From positions 1 through 64,000 of the forward strand of contig NZ_BAZX01000009.1 in assembly GCF_001310955.1 (NCBI RefSeq): a DNA stretch of 64,000 nt, given 5' to 3'. Positions 1 through 7,288 of the stretch are shown here, in pieces. Both the position numbers and the translations under genes were made by a program. The stretch comes from Marinifilum fragile JCM 15579 (GTDB lineage Bacteria; Bacteroidota; Bacteroidia; Bacteroidales; Marinifilaceae). The stretch's first letter is position 1, and every line of letters begins with the position of its first letter. The notes under the pieces are model-generated. The model did no database searches. It was not told where the DNA came from and saw only the letters and a program-made list of their open reading frames with translations.

Positions 1-20
1 ATACCCATGTAAAGCGGCTG

Positions 21-53
21 CAAAGATAACACATACTTTTTCAACTTTCCAAA
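21..53 (-). promoter_or_regulatory. Promoter for a gene off the left edge
   Basis: On the minus strand TATCTTTG (28-21) matches the Bacteroidota -7 consensus TAnnTTTG, and TTTG (53-50) lies 21 nt upstream as the -33 element. It points leftward, so the gene it serves is outside the window. Confidence 0.45.
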
Positions 54-180
54 TCCAAAAACCAAACTTTTTCTCTACACCAACCTAACTTACTCATAAC
101 CCGTGAGAAAAAATTTAGAGAAATTTTCAGCGAATGTGATTTTTGATTGTTTTAAATATCTATTCGCTCATTTTTTCATG

Positions 181-275
181 CACTACCCATAGAAACGATC
201 CGGTAGGGATAGAAGCGGCATCCTTTTTCGAAGAATGAGGAAAAGATATAGCGGATAGCCCGACCCGAAGGGGAC
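181..275 (+). ncRNA. Structured intergenic element, possibly Flavo-1-like
   Basis: The 386 bases before the first gene contain one clearly structured block. GGTAGGG (202-208) can pair with CCCGACC (259-265) apart from one mismatch, closing a stem around GATAGAAGCGGCATCC and GATATAGCGGATAGC. Inside it, ATCCTTTTT faces GGAAAAGAT, and a small CCC-GAA-GGG hairpin follows at 264-272. From memory, the two conserved strings recur in intergenic regions of many Bacteroidota genomes and may correspond to the Flavo-1 RNA motif. That identity is unverified, and the strand is inferred from remembered orientation. The rest of 54-180 and 276-386 is AT-rich with nothing else recognised. Confidence 0.45.
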
Positions 276-386
276 TGGCATAATTAATCATGGATTTCAC
301 TCTTTTTAACGAATGGAAATGACAGTTTTATTACAGATATACTATCTTCGTGCTAATAAATTGTTTTACAAATTAATTCTCTGAAG

Positions 387-1115
387 GTGACAAATAGACT
401 TGTTATTATTCCGACCTACAATGAAAAAGAAAATATTGAATCCATTGTTAGGAAAGTATTTTCGCTGGAAAAAGCTTTTGATATCTTAATAATTGAAGAC
501 AATTCTCCTGACGGAACTGCTGCAATTGTAAAAAATTTGCAGAAGGAGTTTTCTCAGCTACACATGATAGAGCGCAAAGGAAAGCTTGGCCTAGGTACCG
601 CATATATTGCCGGCTTTAAATGGGCACTTGAAAACAACTACGAATATGTATTTGAAATGGATGCCGATTTTTCACACAATCCGGAAGATTTGGTTCGTTT
701 ATACGAAGCTTGCGCTAATCAAGGTGGAGATATGGCCATTGGTTCACGCTATGTTTCTGGTGTAAATGTTGTAAATTGGCCTATGGGTAGGGTTTTGATG
801 TCGTATTTTGCATCGAAGTACGTAAGAATTGTAACAGGAATGAAGATTCATGATGCAACTGCTGGCTTTAAATGTTATACCAGAAAGGTACTTGAAACCA
901 TTAATTTGGATAAAATTAGATTTAAAGGGTATGCTTTCCAGATAGAAATGAAATTTACCACATGGAAATTTGGCTTCAATATTATTGAAGTGCCAATCAT
1001 TTTTACGGATAGAACACAAGGAACTTCGAAAATGAGTGGTGGTATTTTTAACGAAGCTGTGTGGGGCGTAATTAAAATGAAACTACGCAGCTTTTTTACC
1101 AAATACGAAAGATAG
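387..1115 (+). CDS. Polyprenol-phosphate sugar (mannose) transferase, GT2 family
   Basis: This GT-A fold glycosyltransferase resembles DPM1/polyprenol-monophosphomannose synthase. Such enzymes transfer a sugar from a nucleotide sugar to a polyprenyl phosphate at the inner face of the membrane. Visible features are the N-terminal VIIPTYNEKENI strand and loop, IEDNSPDGT (residues 36-44), and MDADFSHNP (91-99), which carries the metal-binding acidic motif. At 242 aa it is a bare catalytic domain with no C-terminal transmembrane helices, as in the soluble DPM1 type. The start is GTG; no ATG lies nearby upstream. It is followed 31 bp later by dihydroorotase, an arrangement I recall from other Bacteroidales. 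The sugar donor cannot be told from sequence. Confidence 0.85.
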   Translation: MTNRLVIIPTYNEKENIESIVRKVFSLEKAFDILIIEDNSPDGTAAIVKNLQKEFSQLHMIERKGKLGLGTAYIAGFKWALENNYEYVFEMDADFSHNPEDLVRLYEACANQGGDMAIGSRYVSGVNVVNWPMGRVLMSYFASKYVRIVTGMKIHDATAGFKCYTRKVLETINLDKIRFKGYAFQIEMKFTTWKFGFNIIEVPIIFTDRTQGTSKMSGGIFNEAVWGVIKMKLRSFFTKYER

Positions 1116-1146
1116 ATTTTAAAATACTTAGAACTAAACAACCAAA

Positions 1147-2487
1147 ATGTCAACTTATTTAATACAAAATGCCTTAATCATTAACGAGGGCAGGAAATTC
1201 GCCGGAAGTGTGCTGGTGAAAGATCAATTGATTGAAGAAATTTATACATCCACTCCTGAAAAGGTTGATTCATCGTGGAAGGTTATTGATGCTGGTGGCA
1301 AGTTGCTAATTCCCGGTGTGATCGATGATCAGGTACATTTTCGCGATCCAGGAATGCCACACAAAGGTGATTTGTATACCGAATCGAAAGCTGCTGTAGC
1401 AGGTGGTACCACTTCCTTTATGGATATGCCAAATGTAAAACCACAAACAGTTACCCAAGAGTTACTTGCAGAGCGTTACAAGCTTGGTGCTGAAAAATCA
1501 CTGGCCAACTACTCGTTCTACATGGGTGCTACCAATGACAATCTGGAAGAGATTTTAAAAACGGATCCTAAATCGGTTTGTGGGATTAAAATCTTCATGG
1601 GATCATCTACAGGGAATATGTTGGTGGATGATATTGATACGCTTTCGCAGATTTTTGAAAAAGCTCCTCTGCTGATTGCTACGCATTGTGAGGACACACC
1701 AACCATTGAAAAAAATCAGGCTGAATACCTTGAAAAATATGGCGAGGACATTCCAATGGAATATCATGGAGTGATTAGAAGTGCCGAAGCTTGTTACAAA
1801 TCTTCATCGAAAGCCGTGGAGTTGGCTAAGAAATACAACACTCGTTTACACATCCTTCATTTATCTTCCGGAATTGAGATGGATCTGTTTGACAACTCGA
1901 TTCCTTCGAAAGATAAAAGAATTACAACTGAGGTTTGTGTACATCACTTATGGTTTGATGACAAAGATTACTTGACTAAAAAATCAAGAATACGCTGGAA
2001 TCCTGCCGTTAAAACCAAAGCAGATCAGGATAAACTTTGGGAAGCATTGCTTGACGACAGATTGGATATAATTGCAACAGATCATGCACCTCATACTGAA
2101 GAAGAGAAAGATGGCAACTATTTGAATTCTGCAGGTGGAGGTCCTTTGGTTCAACATTCACTTGTGGCAATGTTGGAGCAAGCACGACGCGGCAAAATTA
2201 GTCTTGAAAAAGTGATTGAAAAAATGTGTCACACTCCTGCTGAGATTTTCCAAGTTGAAAAAAGAGGTTTTATCCGTAAAGGGTATTACGCAGATTTGGT
2301 ATTGGTTAAGGAGGAAGATTGGACTGCCAACAAAGAAAACACATTGTATAAGTGTGGTTGGACTCCTTTCGATGGAGAAAAATTCCAATACATGGTTGAA
2401 AAAACTTTTGTGAATGGTCACTTGGTGTATAACAATGGTAAGTTTGATGAAAGCACGAAAGGTATGCGCTTAAGTTTCGATCGTTAA
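1147..2487 (+). CDS. pyrC: Dihydroorotase
   Basis: Dihydroorotase cyclises carbamoyl aspartate to dihydroorotate in pyrimidine synthesis. The 446-aa amidohydrolase has the substrate-binding R66 in DQVHFRDPG (61-69), the probable carbamylated lysine K148 in GIKIFMGSSTG, metal-ligand histidines H180 (ATHCED) and H238 (LHILHLSS), and the catalytic D312 in ATDHAPHT. The first histidine of the usual HxH metal motif is Gln62 here; only H64 is kept. All other ligands are present, so the protein is probably active rather than a PyrC-prime pseudoenzyme. The gene lies between a GT2 enzyme and a lipoprotein on the same strand and is likely cotranscribed with both. Confidence 0.92.
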   Translation: MSTYLIQNALIINEGRKFAGSVLVKDQLIEEIYTSTPEKVDSSWKVIDAGGKLLIPGVIDDQVHFRDPGMPHKGDLYTESKAAVAGGTTSFMDMPNVKPQTVTQELLAERYKLGAEKSLANYSFYMGATNDNLEEILKTDPKSVCGIKIFMGSSTGNMLVDDIDTLSQIFEKAPLLIATHCEDTPTIEKNQAEYLEKYGEDIPMEYHGVIRSAEACYKSSSKAVELAKKYNTRLHILHLSSGIEMDLFDNSIPSKDKRITTEVCVHHLWFDDKDYLTKKSRIRWNPAVKTKADQDKLWEALLDDRLDIIATDHAPHTEEEKDGNYLNSAGGGPLVQHSLVAMLEQARRGKISLEKVIEKMCHTPAEIFQVEKRGFIRKGYYADLVLVKEEDWTANKENTLYKCGWTPFDGEKFQYMVEKTFVNGHLVYNNGKFDESTKGMRLSFDR

Positions 2488-2508
2488 CAAACACATATTA
2501 TATAGAAC

Positions 2509-3006
2509 ATGAAAAAATTCTATTATACCTCAACAGCTCTGATTATCTCAGGGCTGTTTTTGTTTTCTTGCCAAAACAAACCAGAAAATTCGTCTACAAA
2601 AACAGAAGGTGAGCTTATTGCAGATCCTATTATTTACGAGGTGATCGTAAAAAATCCCAACCTGGATGATGAATGGCTGAACGAATGCCTGAAGAATACC
2701 AATAGCTCTTACCTAATCGTGCAAGTTTTGAAAGAAGTAAAAGCTGGTAATTTAAAGGCATATGATTATTACGACAATCACGAATTATCCATTAGTGAAA
2801 TCAAACAAATTATTAAAGAAAATAATTTGAACGAGAGAACTGGAAAAATTCAGTTTGAAGAGAATTGGTATTGGGACAAGAATCTGTTACAACTAAAAAA
2901 AGAGGTTAAAAAACTGATGTTTGGCTTCGAAATATACGATGCTACCGGAAAACTGAGAGGTTATAAAGCCAGTTTTGTTGTGGATTTGGAAAGAGTGAGT
3001 GAATGA
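2509..3006 (+). CDS. Lipoprotein of unknown function
   Basis: I do not recognise this 165-aa protein. It begins with a short basic segment and a hydrophobic core ending in the lipobox LFSC (Cys21), followed by a Ser/Thr/Lys-rich stretch, so it should be a lipid-anchored envelope protein. The mature part is mixed and acidic, with DDEWLNECLKN and a Trp/Tyr-rich ENWYWDKN region that could be a small globular domain. The gene starts 21 bp after pyrC and is probably in the same transcript. In some Bacteroidales a DUF4296 lipoprotein sits at this place; this sequence does not look like that family. Confidence 0.7.
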   Translation: MKKFYYTSTALIISGLFLFSCQNKPENSSTKTEGELIADPIIYEVIVKNPNLDDEWLNECLKNTNSSYLIVQVLKEVKAGNLKAYDYYDNHELSISEIKQIIKENNLNERTGKIQFEENWYWDKNLLQLKKEVKKLMFGFEIYDATGKLRGYKASFVVDLERVSE

Positions 3007-3050
3007 TGAATTACATTCTAAATAAATGCTACGATTTATAAATTTCAATC

Positions 3051-3058
3051 TATTTTTG
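3051..3058 (+). promoter_or_regulatory. Candidate -7 element
   Basis: TATTTTTG fits TAnnTTTG 62 bp upstream of the hydroxyacid dehydrogenase start. No convincing TTG lies about 19 bp further upstream, so the call is weak. Confidence 0.3.
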
Positions 3059-3119
3059 CATGAAATCCCGGAATCACAGAATCTCCTTATTCTTGATGTC
3101 CTTAACTTGATACTAAAAA

Positions 3120-4061
3120 ATGAAAGTTCTATTTATAGATTCAACACACCCTCGTTTATTAGAAATGCTTCAAAATGCAGGTTTCGACTGCACGTATGCT
3201 CCTGAAAAAAACAAAGAGGAACTACTAGAAATATTTCCTGAGTTCGATGGTTTTATCATTCGAAGTAAGTTCAAATTGACCAAAGCAGAACTTGATATCG
3301 CCTCAAAACTTAAGTTTATTGGTAGAGTAGGTGCCGGATTGGAAAATATTGATGTTGAATATGCAGAAAGCAAAGGCATTAAATGCTTCAATGCTCCGGA
3401 AGGAAACCGCGACGCCGTTGGTGAGCATGCCATAGGTATGCTTTTAACTCTCTTCAATAATTTGTGTCGATGCAATTGGGAAGTTCGCAATGGAATGTGG
3501 AGACGTGAAGAAAACCGTGGAATTGAGATTATGGGCAAGACCGTAGGAATTATTGGATACGGAAACATGGGTGGAGCTTTTGCCCAAAGACTAAAAGGAT
3601 TTGGTTGTAACGTAATTGCCTACGATAAATACAAGTTTAACTATACCGATGATTATTGTACTGAAAAACAGTTAGATGATTTGTTTGAGCAATGCGACAT
3701 TCTAAGTCTGCATGTTCCACAAACCGAAGAAACCATGTTTATGGTGAATGATGAATTTCTGAATCAATTCAAAAAACCAATTTTCCTTATTAATACTGCA
3801 CGCGGAAAAGTGGTTCGTATTGCTGATTTGGTGAAAAATCTAAAATCAGGACAGGTTAAAGGTGCTTGCTTAGACGTCCTGGAATACGAAAAAACTTCAT
3901 TTGAAGATTTGCATGCTTCTGAACTTCCTGCTGAATTTCAATATTTAATTGAAGCTGAGAATGTATTGCTGAGTCCACATATTGGAGGTTGGACACATGA
4001 ATCAAACATTAAACTTTCCGAGGTTACCGCTCAGAAAATCATTGATGAATTCACATTCTAA
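3120..4061 (+). CDS. D-isomer 2-hydroxyacid dehydrogenase (phosphoglycerate dehydrogenase-like)
   Basis: This NAD-dependent oxidoreductase belongs to the SerA/2-hydroxyacid dehydrogenase family. It has the Rossmann motif GIIGYGNMGG (143-152) and the catalytic triad R229 (NTARGKVV), E255 (CLDVLEYE) and H287 (SPHIGGWTHES). At 313 aa it has catalytic and nucleotide domains only and lacks the ACT regulatory domain of long SerA proteins. The substrate may be 3-phosphoglycerate or another 2-oxoacid; serB or serC are not nearby, so context does not decide. The gene stands alone, preceded by a possible promoter and closed by a strong bidirectional terminator. Confidence 0.85.
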   Translation: MKVLFIDSTHPRLLEMLQNAGFDCTYAPEKNKEELLEIFPEFDGFIIRSKFKLTKAELDIASKLKFIGRVGAGLENIDVEYAESKGIKCFNAPEGNRDAVGEHAIGMLLTLFNNLCRCNWEVRNGMWRREENRGIEIMGKTVGIIGYGNMGGAFAQRLKGFGCNVIAYDKYKFNYTDDYCTEKQLDDLFEQCDILSLHVPQTEETMFMVNDEFLNQFKKPIFLINTARGKVVRIADLVKNLKSGQVKGACLDVLEYEKTSFEDLHASELPAEFQYLIEAENVLLSPHIGGWTHESNIKLSEVTAQKIIDEFTF

Positions 4062-4066
4062 ATATC

Positions 4067-4100
4067 AAAAGCCTCAATTCTATAGAATTGAGGCTTTCTT
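4067..4100. terminator. Bidirectional intrinsic terminator
   Basis: GCCTCAATTC (4071-4080) and GAATTGAGGC (4085-4094) form a perfect 10-bp stem with a TATA loop, flanked by an A-run on the left and T-rich sequence on the right. It lies between the convergent genes ending at 4061 and 4118. Confidence 0.9.
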
Positions 4101-4117
4101 GTATCTTAAAATACTAT

Positions 4118-4756
4118 CTAAAATTGTACAATCAAATCCGGTTCATTCATAAAAACTGATTGATTTTGCAATTGTTCTGCCAAATCATATAAAATTTCAA
4201 TTTCAGATGAGTTGATAAACCAATCTTGAGTTGTATAAATTCCTACATACGATTTACCTTTCAGCTCCGGAATAAAGTCAATATTCAACATATTTATCCC
4301 AACTCTTAATCGAACATCAAAATCAAAAGCTTTTAAAATCAACTTCTGAATTTTGGCATTGATGAAAATCTTATTGGTTCCAATTGCTGTAAACTCATCA
4401 AATACAACTTGAGAATCAAAGGAGTCAACACCTGTTTTATAGTATTTCTTTTTTACAAACAAACTTATTTTATCGAATATGTGTTTTTTTCGAACACATA
4501 TCTTTGTTTCTCTTGAAACATCAATAGGAAAAAACACACCACTATAAATCGAAAAATTATCCAATCTACGAGAATCTCCAAAACAAGCAAAAAAGACTCT
4601 TTTGTAATCATTCCCAGGTATACTTACAAATCTTCGGTGATAAGTAACAGGATGTAGTGCATTAGAGGGATACGCTTTCTCGCTAAAATTAATTTTACGA
4701 TGCGTTTTAAGAGCAAAATCTTTTAATTTCTCAATAGAAGATTTTTCTTTTTCCAT
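4118..4756 (-). CDS. Unknown protein, weakly DUF3137-like
   Basis: This 212-aa cytosolic-looking protein has no signal peptide and no transmembrane segment. Its N-terminus is basic (about residues 1-50). The central pattern IYSGVFFPIDV, then FDSQVVFDEFTAIGTN and a late SYVGIYTTQDWF is reminiscent of the DUF3137 fold, in which an F-x-G strand, an F-x-V-x-x-D-like strand and a final Y/I strand recur. That is a weak pattern match, and no function follows from it. It is encoded alone, convergent with the hydroxyacid dehydrogenase and followed on the same strand by an intergenic gap and a pair of secreted proteins. Confidence 0.6.
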   Translation of the reverse strand: MEKEKSSIEKLKDFALKTHRKINFSEKAYPSNALHPVTYHRRFVSIPGNDYKRVFFACFGDSRRLDNFSIYSGVFFPIDVSRETKICVRKKHIFDKISLFVKKKYYKTGVDSFDSQVVFDEFTAIGTNKIFINAKIQKLILKAFDFDVRLRVGINMLNIDFIPELKGKSYVGIYTTQDWFINSSEIEILYDLAEQLQNQSVFMNEPDLIVQF

Positions 4757-4899
4757 TTGGTAGCTGCAGTTTAATGATTAAAGTTTATCAAGACATTAAT
4801 ATACTTCAATTTCAATTCAGAATCAAAATACATTATTAACAGACTGTTAGTAACTTTAATTAGACCAAGATTAAAAGATTATCTATTTAATTTTATAAG

Positions 4900-5421
4900 C
4901 TACGCCAATTCCAAAATAATTATAGCTTCATCTGTTATTTCAACTTTAGCTTCAACCAGAACAGATAAGCCATTACCAATTTCCACATCTACCCCAGCTG
5001 GTAACCAAAGCGCCAATTTAGAATTATTGACCATATAATCACTATCCAATCCTGATGTAAATTTTATATTTGATCGAATAGGAGTGCTATATTTCACAGC
5101 TGCATCGAGAGCCATTTTACTAAAATGATGGGCTCCAGCTGAAATTGAGAACTTTTCTGCAAGCCACAACTCTATATCAGCACCATAATAACCATCTCTA
5201 CTTAAAGGATCGATACTTACACCAAGATCCATTTTCTTTCCTAATCCATATTCACCATGAAAAAAAGTTCTAAAATCATCGCTTCCATCAAAAATAAAAA
5301 ACCCAGGCTCAAAGGCAACAACCAATTCTCCCTTTTTTAAGATATCAGAAGAATCAAAAATTTGTCCAAATGATACCATTGATCCCATCATAAACGTTAA
5401 GGCAATTATAATCTTTTTCAT
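4900..5421 (-). CDS. Small secreted/outer-membrane protein A, frameshifted at its C-terminus
   Basis: The 173-aa product has a signal peptide (MKKIIIALTFMMGSMVSFG, cleavage before QIFDSS) and a run of alternating beta-strands rich in Gly and aromatics, as in small outer-membrane barrels. It is a tandem paralogue of the gene at 5605-6144, sharing motifs such as GAHHF and the LWLPAGVDVEIGNG/LWIPLGIRVSVGNG region. The last residues differ abruptly: after TDEA the frame reads IIILELA and stops. Adding one base in that Ala codon (near 4926) gives TDEAYNYFGIGVAYKIK and a stop at 4883, making the gene exactly 180 codons like its neighbour. A one-base deletion or a sequencing error is the likely cause. 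Function unknown. Confidence 0.65.
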   Translation of the reverse strand: MKKIIIALTFMMGSMVSFGQIFDSSDILKKGELVVAFEPGFFIFDGSDDFRTFFHGEYGLGKKMDLGVSIDPLSRDGYYGADIELWLAEKFSISAGAHHFSKMALDAAVKYSTPIRSNIKFTSGLDSDYMVNNSKLALWLPAGVDVEIGNGLSVLVEAKVEITDEAIIILELA

Positions 5422-5604
5422 ATTCAGTTATTCTAATATTATTTATTATTAAACTACTAAATTAACTATAATTCTAAATTTTAAAACATAAAAATGATTA
5501 AAATTCATCAATTGAATTCTTGTTCAGTTTATTTGTATTAAATACCACAACGTAATCACTTAGTTTAAATAGACTTACATTCAATTAAAATGAATTACCG
5601 AGAA

Positions 5605-6144
5605 TTAGAATCCATAGGCCATTCCAACTCCAAAATAATGATAGGCTTCATCGGTTAGTTCAATTTCTGATTCCATAATTAAGGACCAACCATTACCAAC
5701 CGAAACTCTTATTCCTAATGGAATCCAAAGAGGAATTTTGGTTTCATTTCCAAATACAATATCCATATCTAAACCAGTGATTAGTTTAGTACCTCTTGCC
5801 AATGGCACAGTAACATTTGCCGTTCCATCCAATGCAAAATCGTGAAAGTGATGAGCTCCTGCTGATAATGAAAGCGTTTTACTGAAACCAAATTCAATAT
5901 CTCCACCGTAATAATTTTCATCACCAAAAACTCCAAACTTTCCTGCCAAGTCAATATTCTGTCCTAATCCAACACCTGCATGAAAAAACATCATAAAATC
6001 AGTTTCTCCATCGTAAACCAACAAGGATGGTTCAAAACCGATTGCAGCTTCTCCTTCTTTTAAAATTCCAGATGTATTAAAAACCTAAGCTTTTGATAAA
6101 AACGCTCCACTCATCAGTAACAATAGAATAATTGTCTTTCTCAT
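5605..6144 (-). pseudogene. Small secreted/outer-membrane protein B with in-frame amber codon
   Basis: Reading from ATG at 6144 gives a signal peptide (MRKTIILLLLMSGAFLSKA), then TAG at 6087-6085, then VFNTSGILKEGEAAIGFEP and an uninterrupted frame to a terminal Phe (GVGMAYGF) at 5605. The paralogue at 4900-5421 has Gln at the stop position, so a CAG-to-TAG change at the first mature residue is the simplest explanation. Apart from that codon the 180-codon frame is intact, including the C-terminal Phe usual for BAM-dependent outer-membrane proteins. Translation from the internal ATG at 6024 would give 139 aa with no signal peptide. Either the gene is a recent pseudogene or the stop is an error or is suppressed. 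Function unknown. Confidence 0.7.
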
Positions 6145-6210
6145 ATCTTTATTAATTATCAATTCTATTTTTTAACTGTGACAAACCTACTTTTATTGCA
6201 GTTTCTACAT

Positions 6211-6244
6211 AAAAAAATCCCTCTTCAGACTTGAAAAGGGATTT
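6211..6244 (-). terminator. Intrinsic terminator of the methionine operon
   Basis: On the minus strand AAATCCCT (6244-6237) pairs with AGGGATTT (6222-6215) and is followed by a run of T. It lies 20 bp past the metF stop codon and closes the long operon. Confidence 0.85.
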
Positions 6245-6263
6245 GGTTTTGTTTCCAATTTTG

Positions 6264-7223
6264 TTAATAAATTGCCTTTGCAATATCTCTAACGCAACTG
6301 GATGCCATTAGTGTGTAAAAATGCAATGATGGCACACCATGTTGAATCAACTCTTTACTTTGCTGAATTCCCCACTCTACCCCAACTTGTTTTACCTCAT
6401 CGTTGGTTTTACATTTACGAACTTCAGCAGCTAAAGTCTCTGGTATTTCAGTTTTAAAAATCTGAGGAAGCACATTTAATTGAGAAAGAGCAGAAATAGG
6501 CTTGATTCCCGGTACAATTGGGACAGTGATTCCTGCTTCTCGAACTTTTTTCTCAAAATCAAAAAACTTCTGATTATCGAAAAACATCTGGGTTACAATA
6601 TAATCTGCACCTGCATCTACTTTCTTTTTCAGCCAGTACAAATCCGAATCCATATTTGGAGCCTCCTCATGTTTTTCTGGATATCCTGCAGTTCCATATG
6701 AAAATGGAGTTTCAAATGGTTCAACATGAGTTCCATCTAAAAAAATTCCATTATTGATATCATTAACCTGCCCAATCAAATCAATCGCATATTTGTGTTC
6801 TCCTTCACTTGAAATAAAATCATGACGAGGCGAAGTATCACCTTTCAAAAGCAATAAATCGTGAATTCCCAAAAAATTCAGATCTAAAAGTGCATTTTCT
6901 GTTTCTTCGGGAGTAAATCCGCTACAAATAACATGAGGAACAACCGTTAGTTTGTATTTATTCTGAATGGCAGCTGCCACAGCAACTGTTCCCGGACGTT
7001 TACGAGTGATCTTCTTCTCGAATCCTCCATTTGGCGACTCTACGAAAACAACTTCATCACGGTGTGCTGTAATATTTATATACTTTGGGTCGAACTCGCG
7101 AAGTTTTTCTATGGTATTAAATACCTTGTATATACTATTACCTCTTAAAGGAGGCAACAATTCAAAAGAGAAGTGTGTGGTTTTATTCTCAATTGCCTGA
7201 TTTAAATGTTCAATTACTTTCAT
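6264..7223 (-). CDS. metF: Methylenetetrahydrofolate reductase
   Basis: MetF reduces 5,10-methylene-THF to 5-methyl-THF with an FAD cofactor and so supplies the methyl group used by MetH. The 319-aa protein is a single TIM barrel of usual bacterial length. Recognisable parts are SFELLPP near the N-terminus (catalytic Glu about residue 21), the NITAHRDEV strand, LLLLKGD, YIVTQMFFDN (about residues 210) and VPIVPGIKP. It is the last gene of the methionine operon, 65 bp after metH, and is followed directly by an intrinsic terminator. The start MKVIEHLNQ is the first ATG in frame. Confidence 0.95.
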   Translation of the reverse strand: MKVIEHLNQAIENKTTHFSFELLPPLRGNSIYKVFNTIEKLREFDPKYINITAHRDEVVFVESPNGGFEKKITRKRPGTVAVAAAIQNKYKLTVVPHVICSGFTPEETENALLDLNFLGIHDLLLLKGDTSPRHDFISSEGEHKYAIDLIGQVNDINNGIFLDGTHVEPFETPFSYGTAGYPEKHEEAPNMDSDLYWLKKKVDAGADYIVTQMFFDNQKFFDFEKKVREAGITVPIVPGIKPISALSQLNVLPQIFKTEIPETLAAEVRKCKTNDEVKQVGVEWGIQQSKELIQHGVPSLHFYTLMASSCVRDIAKAIY

Positions 7224-7288
7224 CCGGTTAATTTTAGATGTGAGATTCTAATAAATCTCAAAAATCGTATTCTAATAATTTGATGTTT

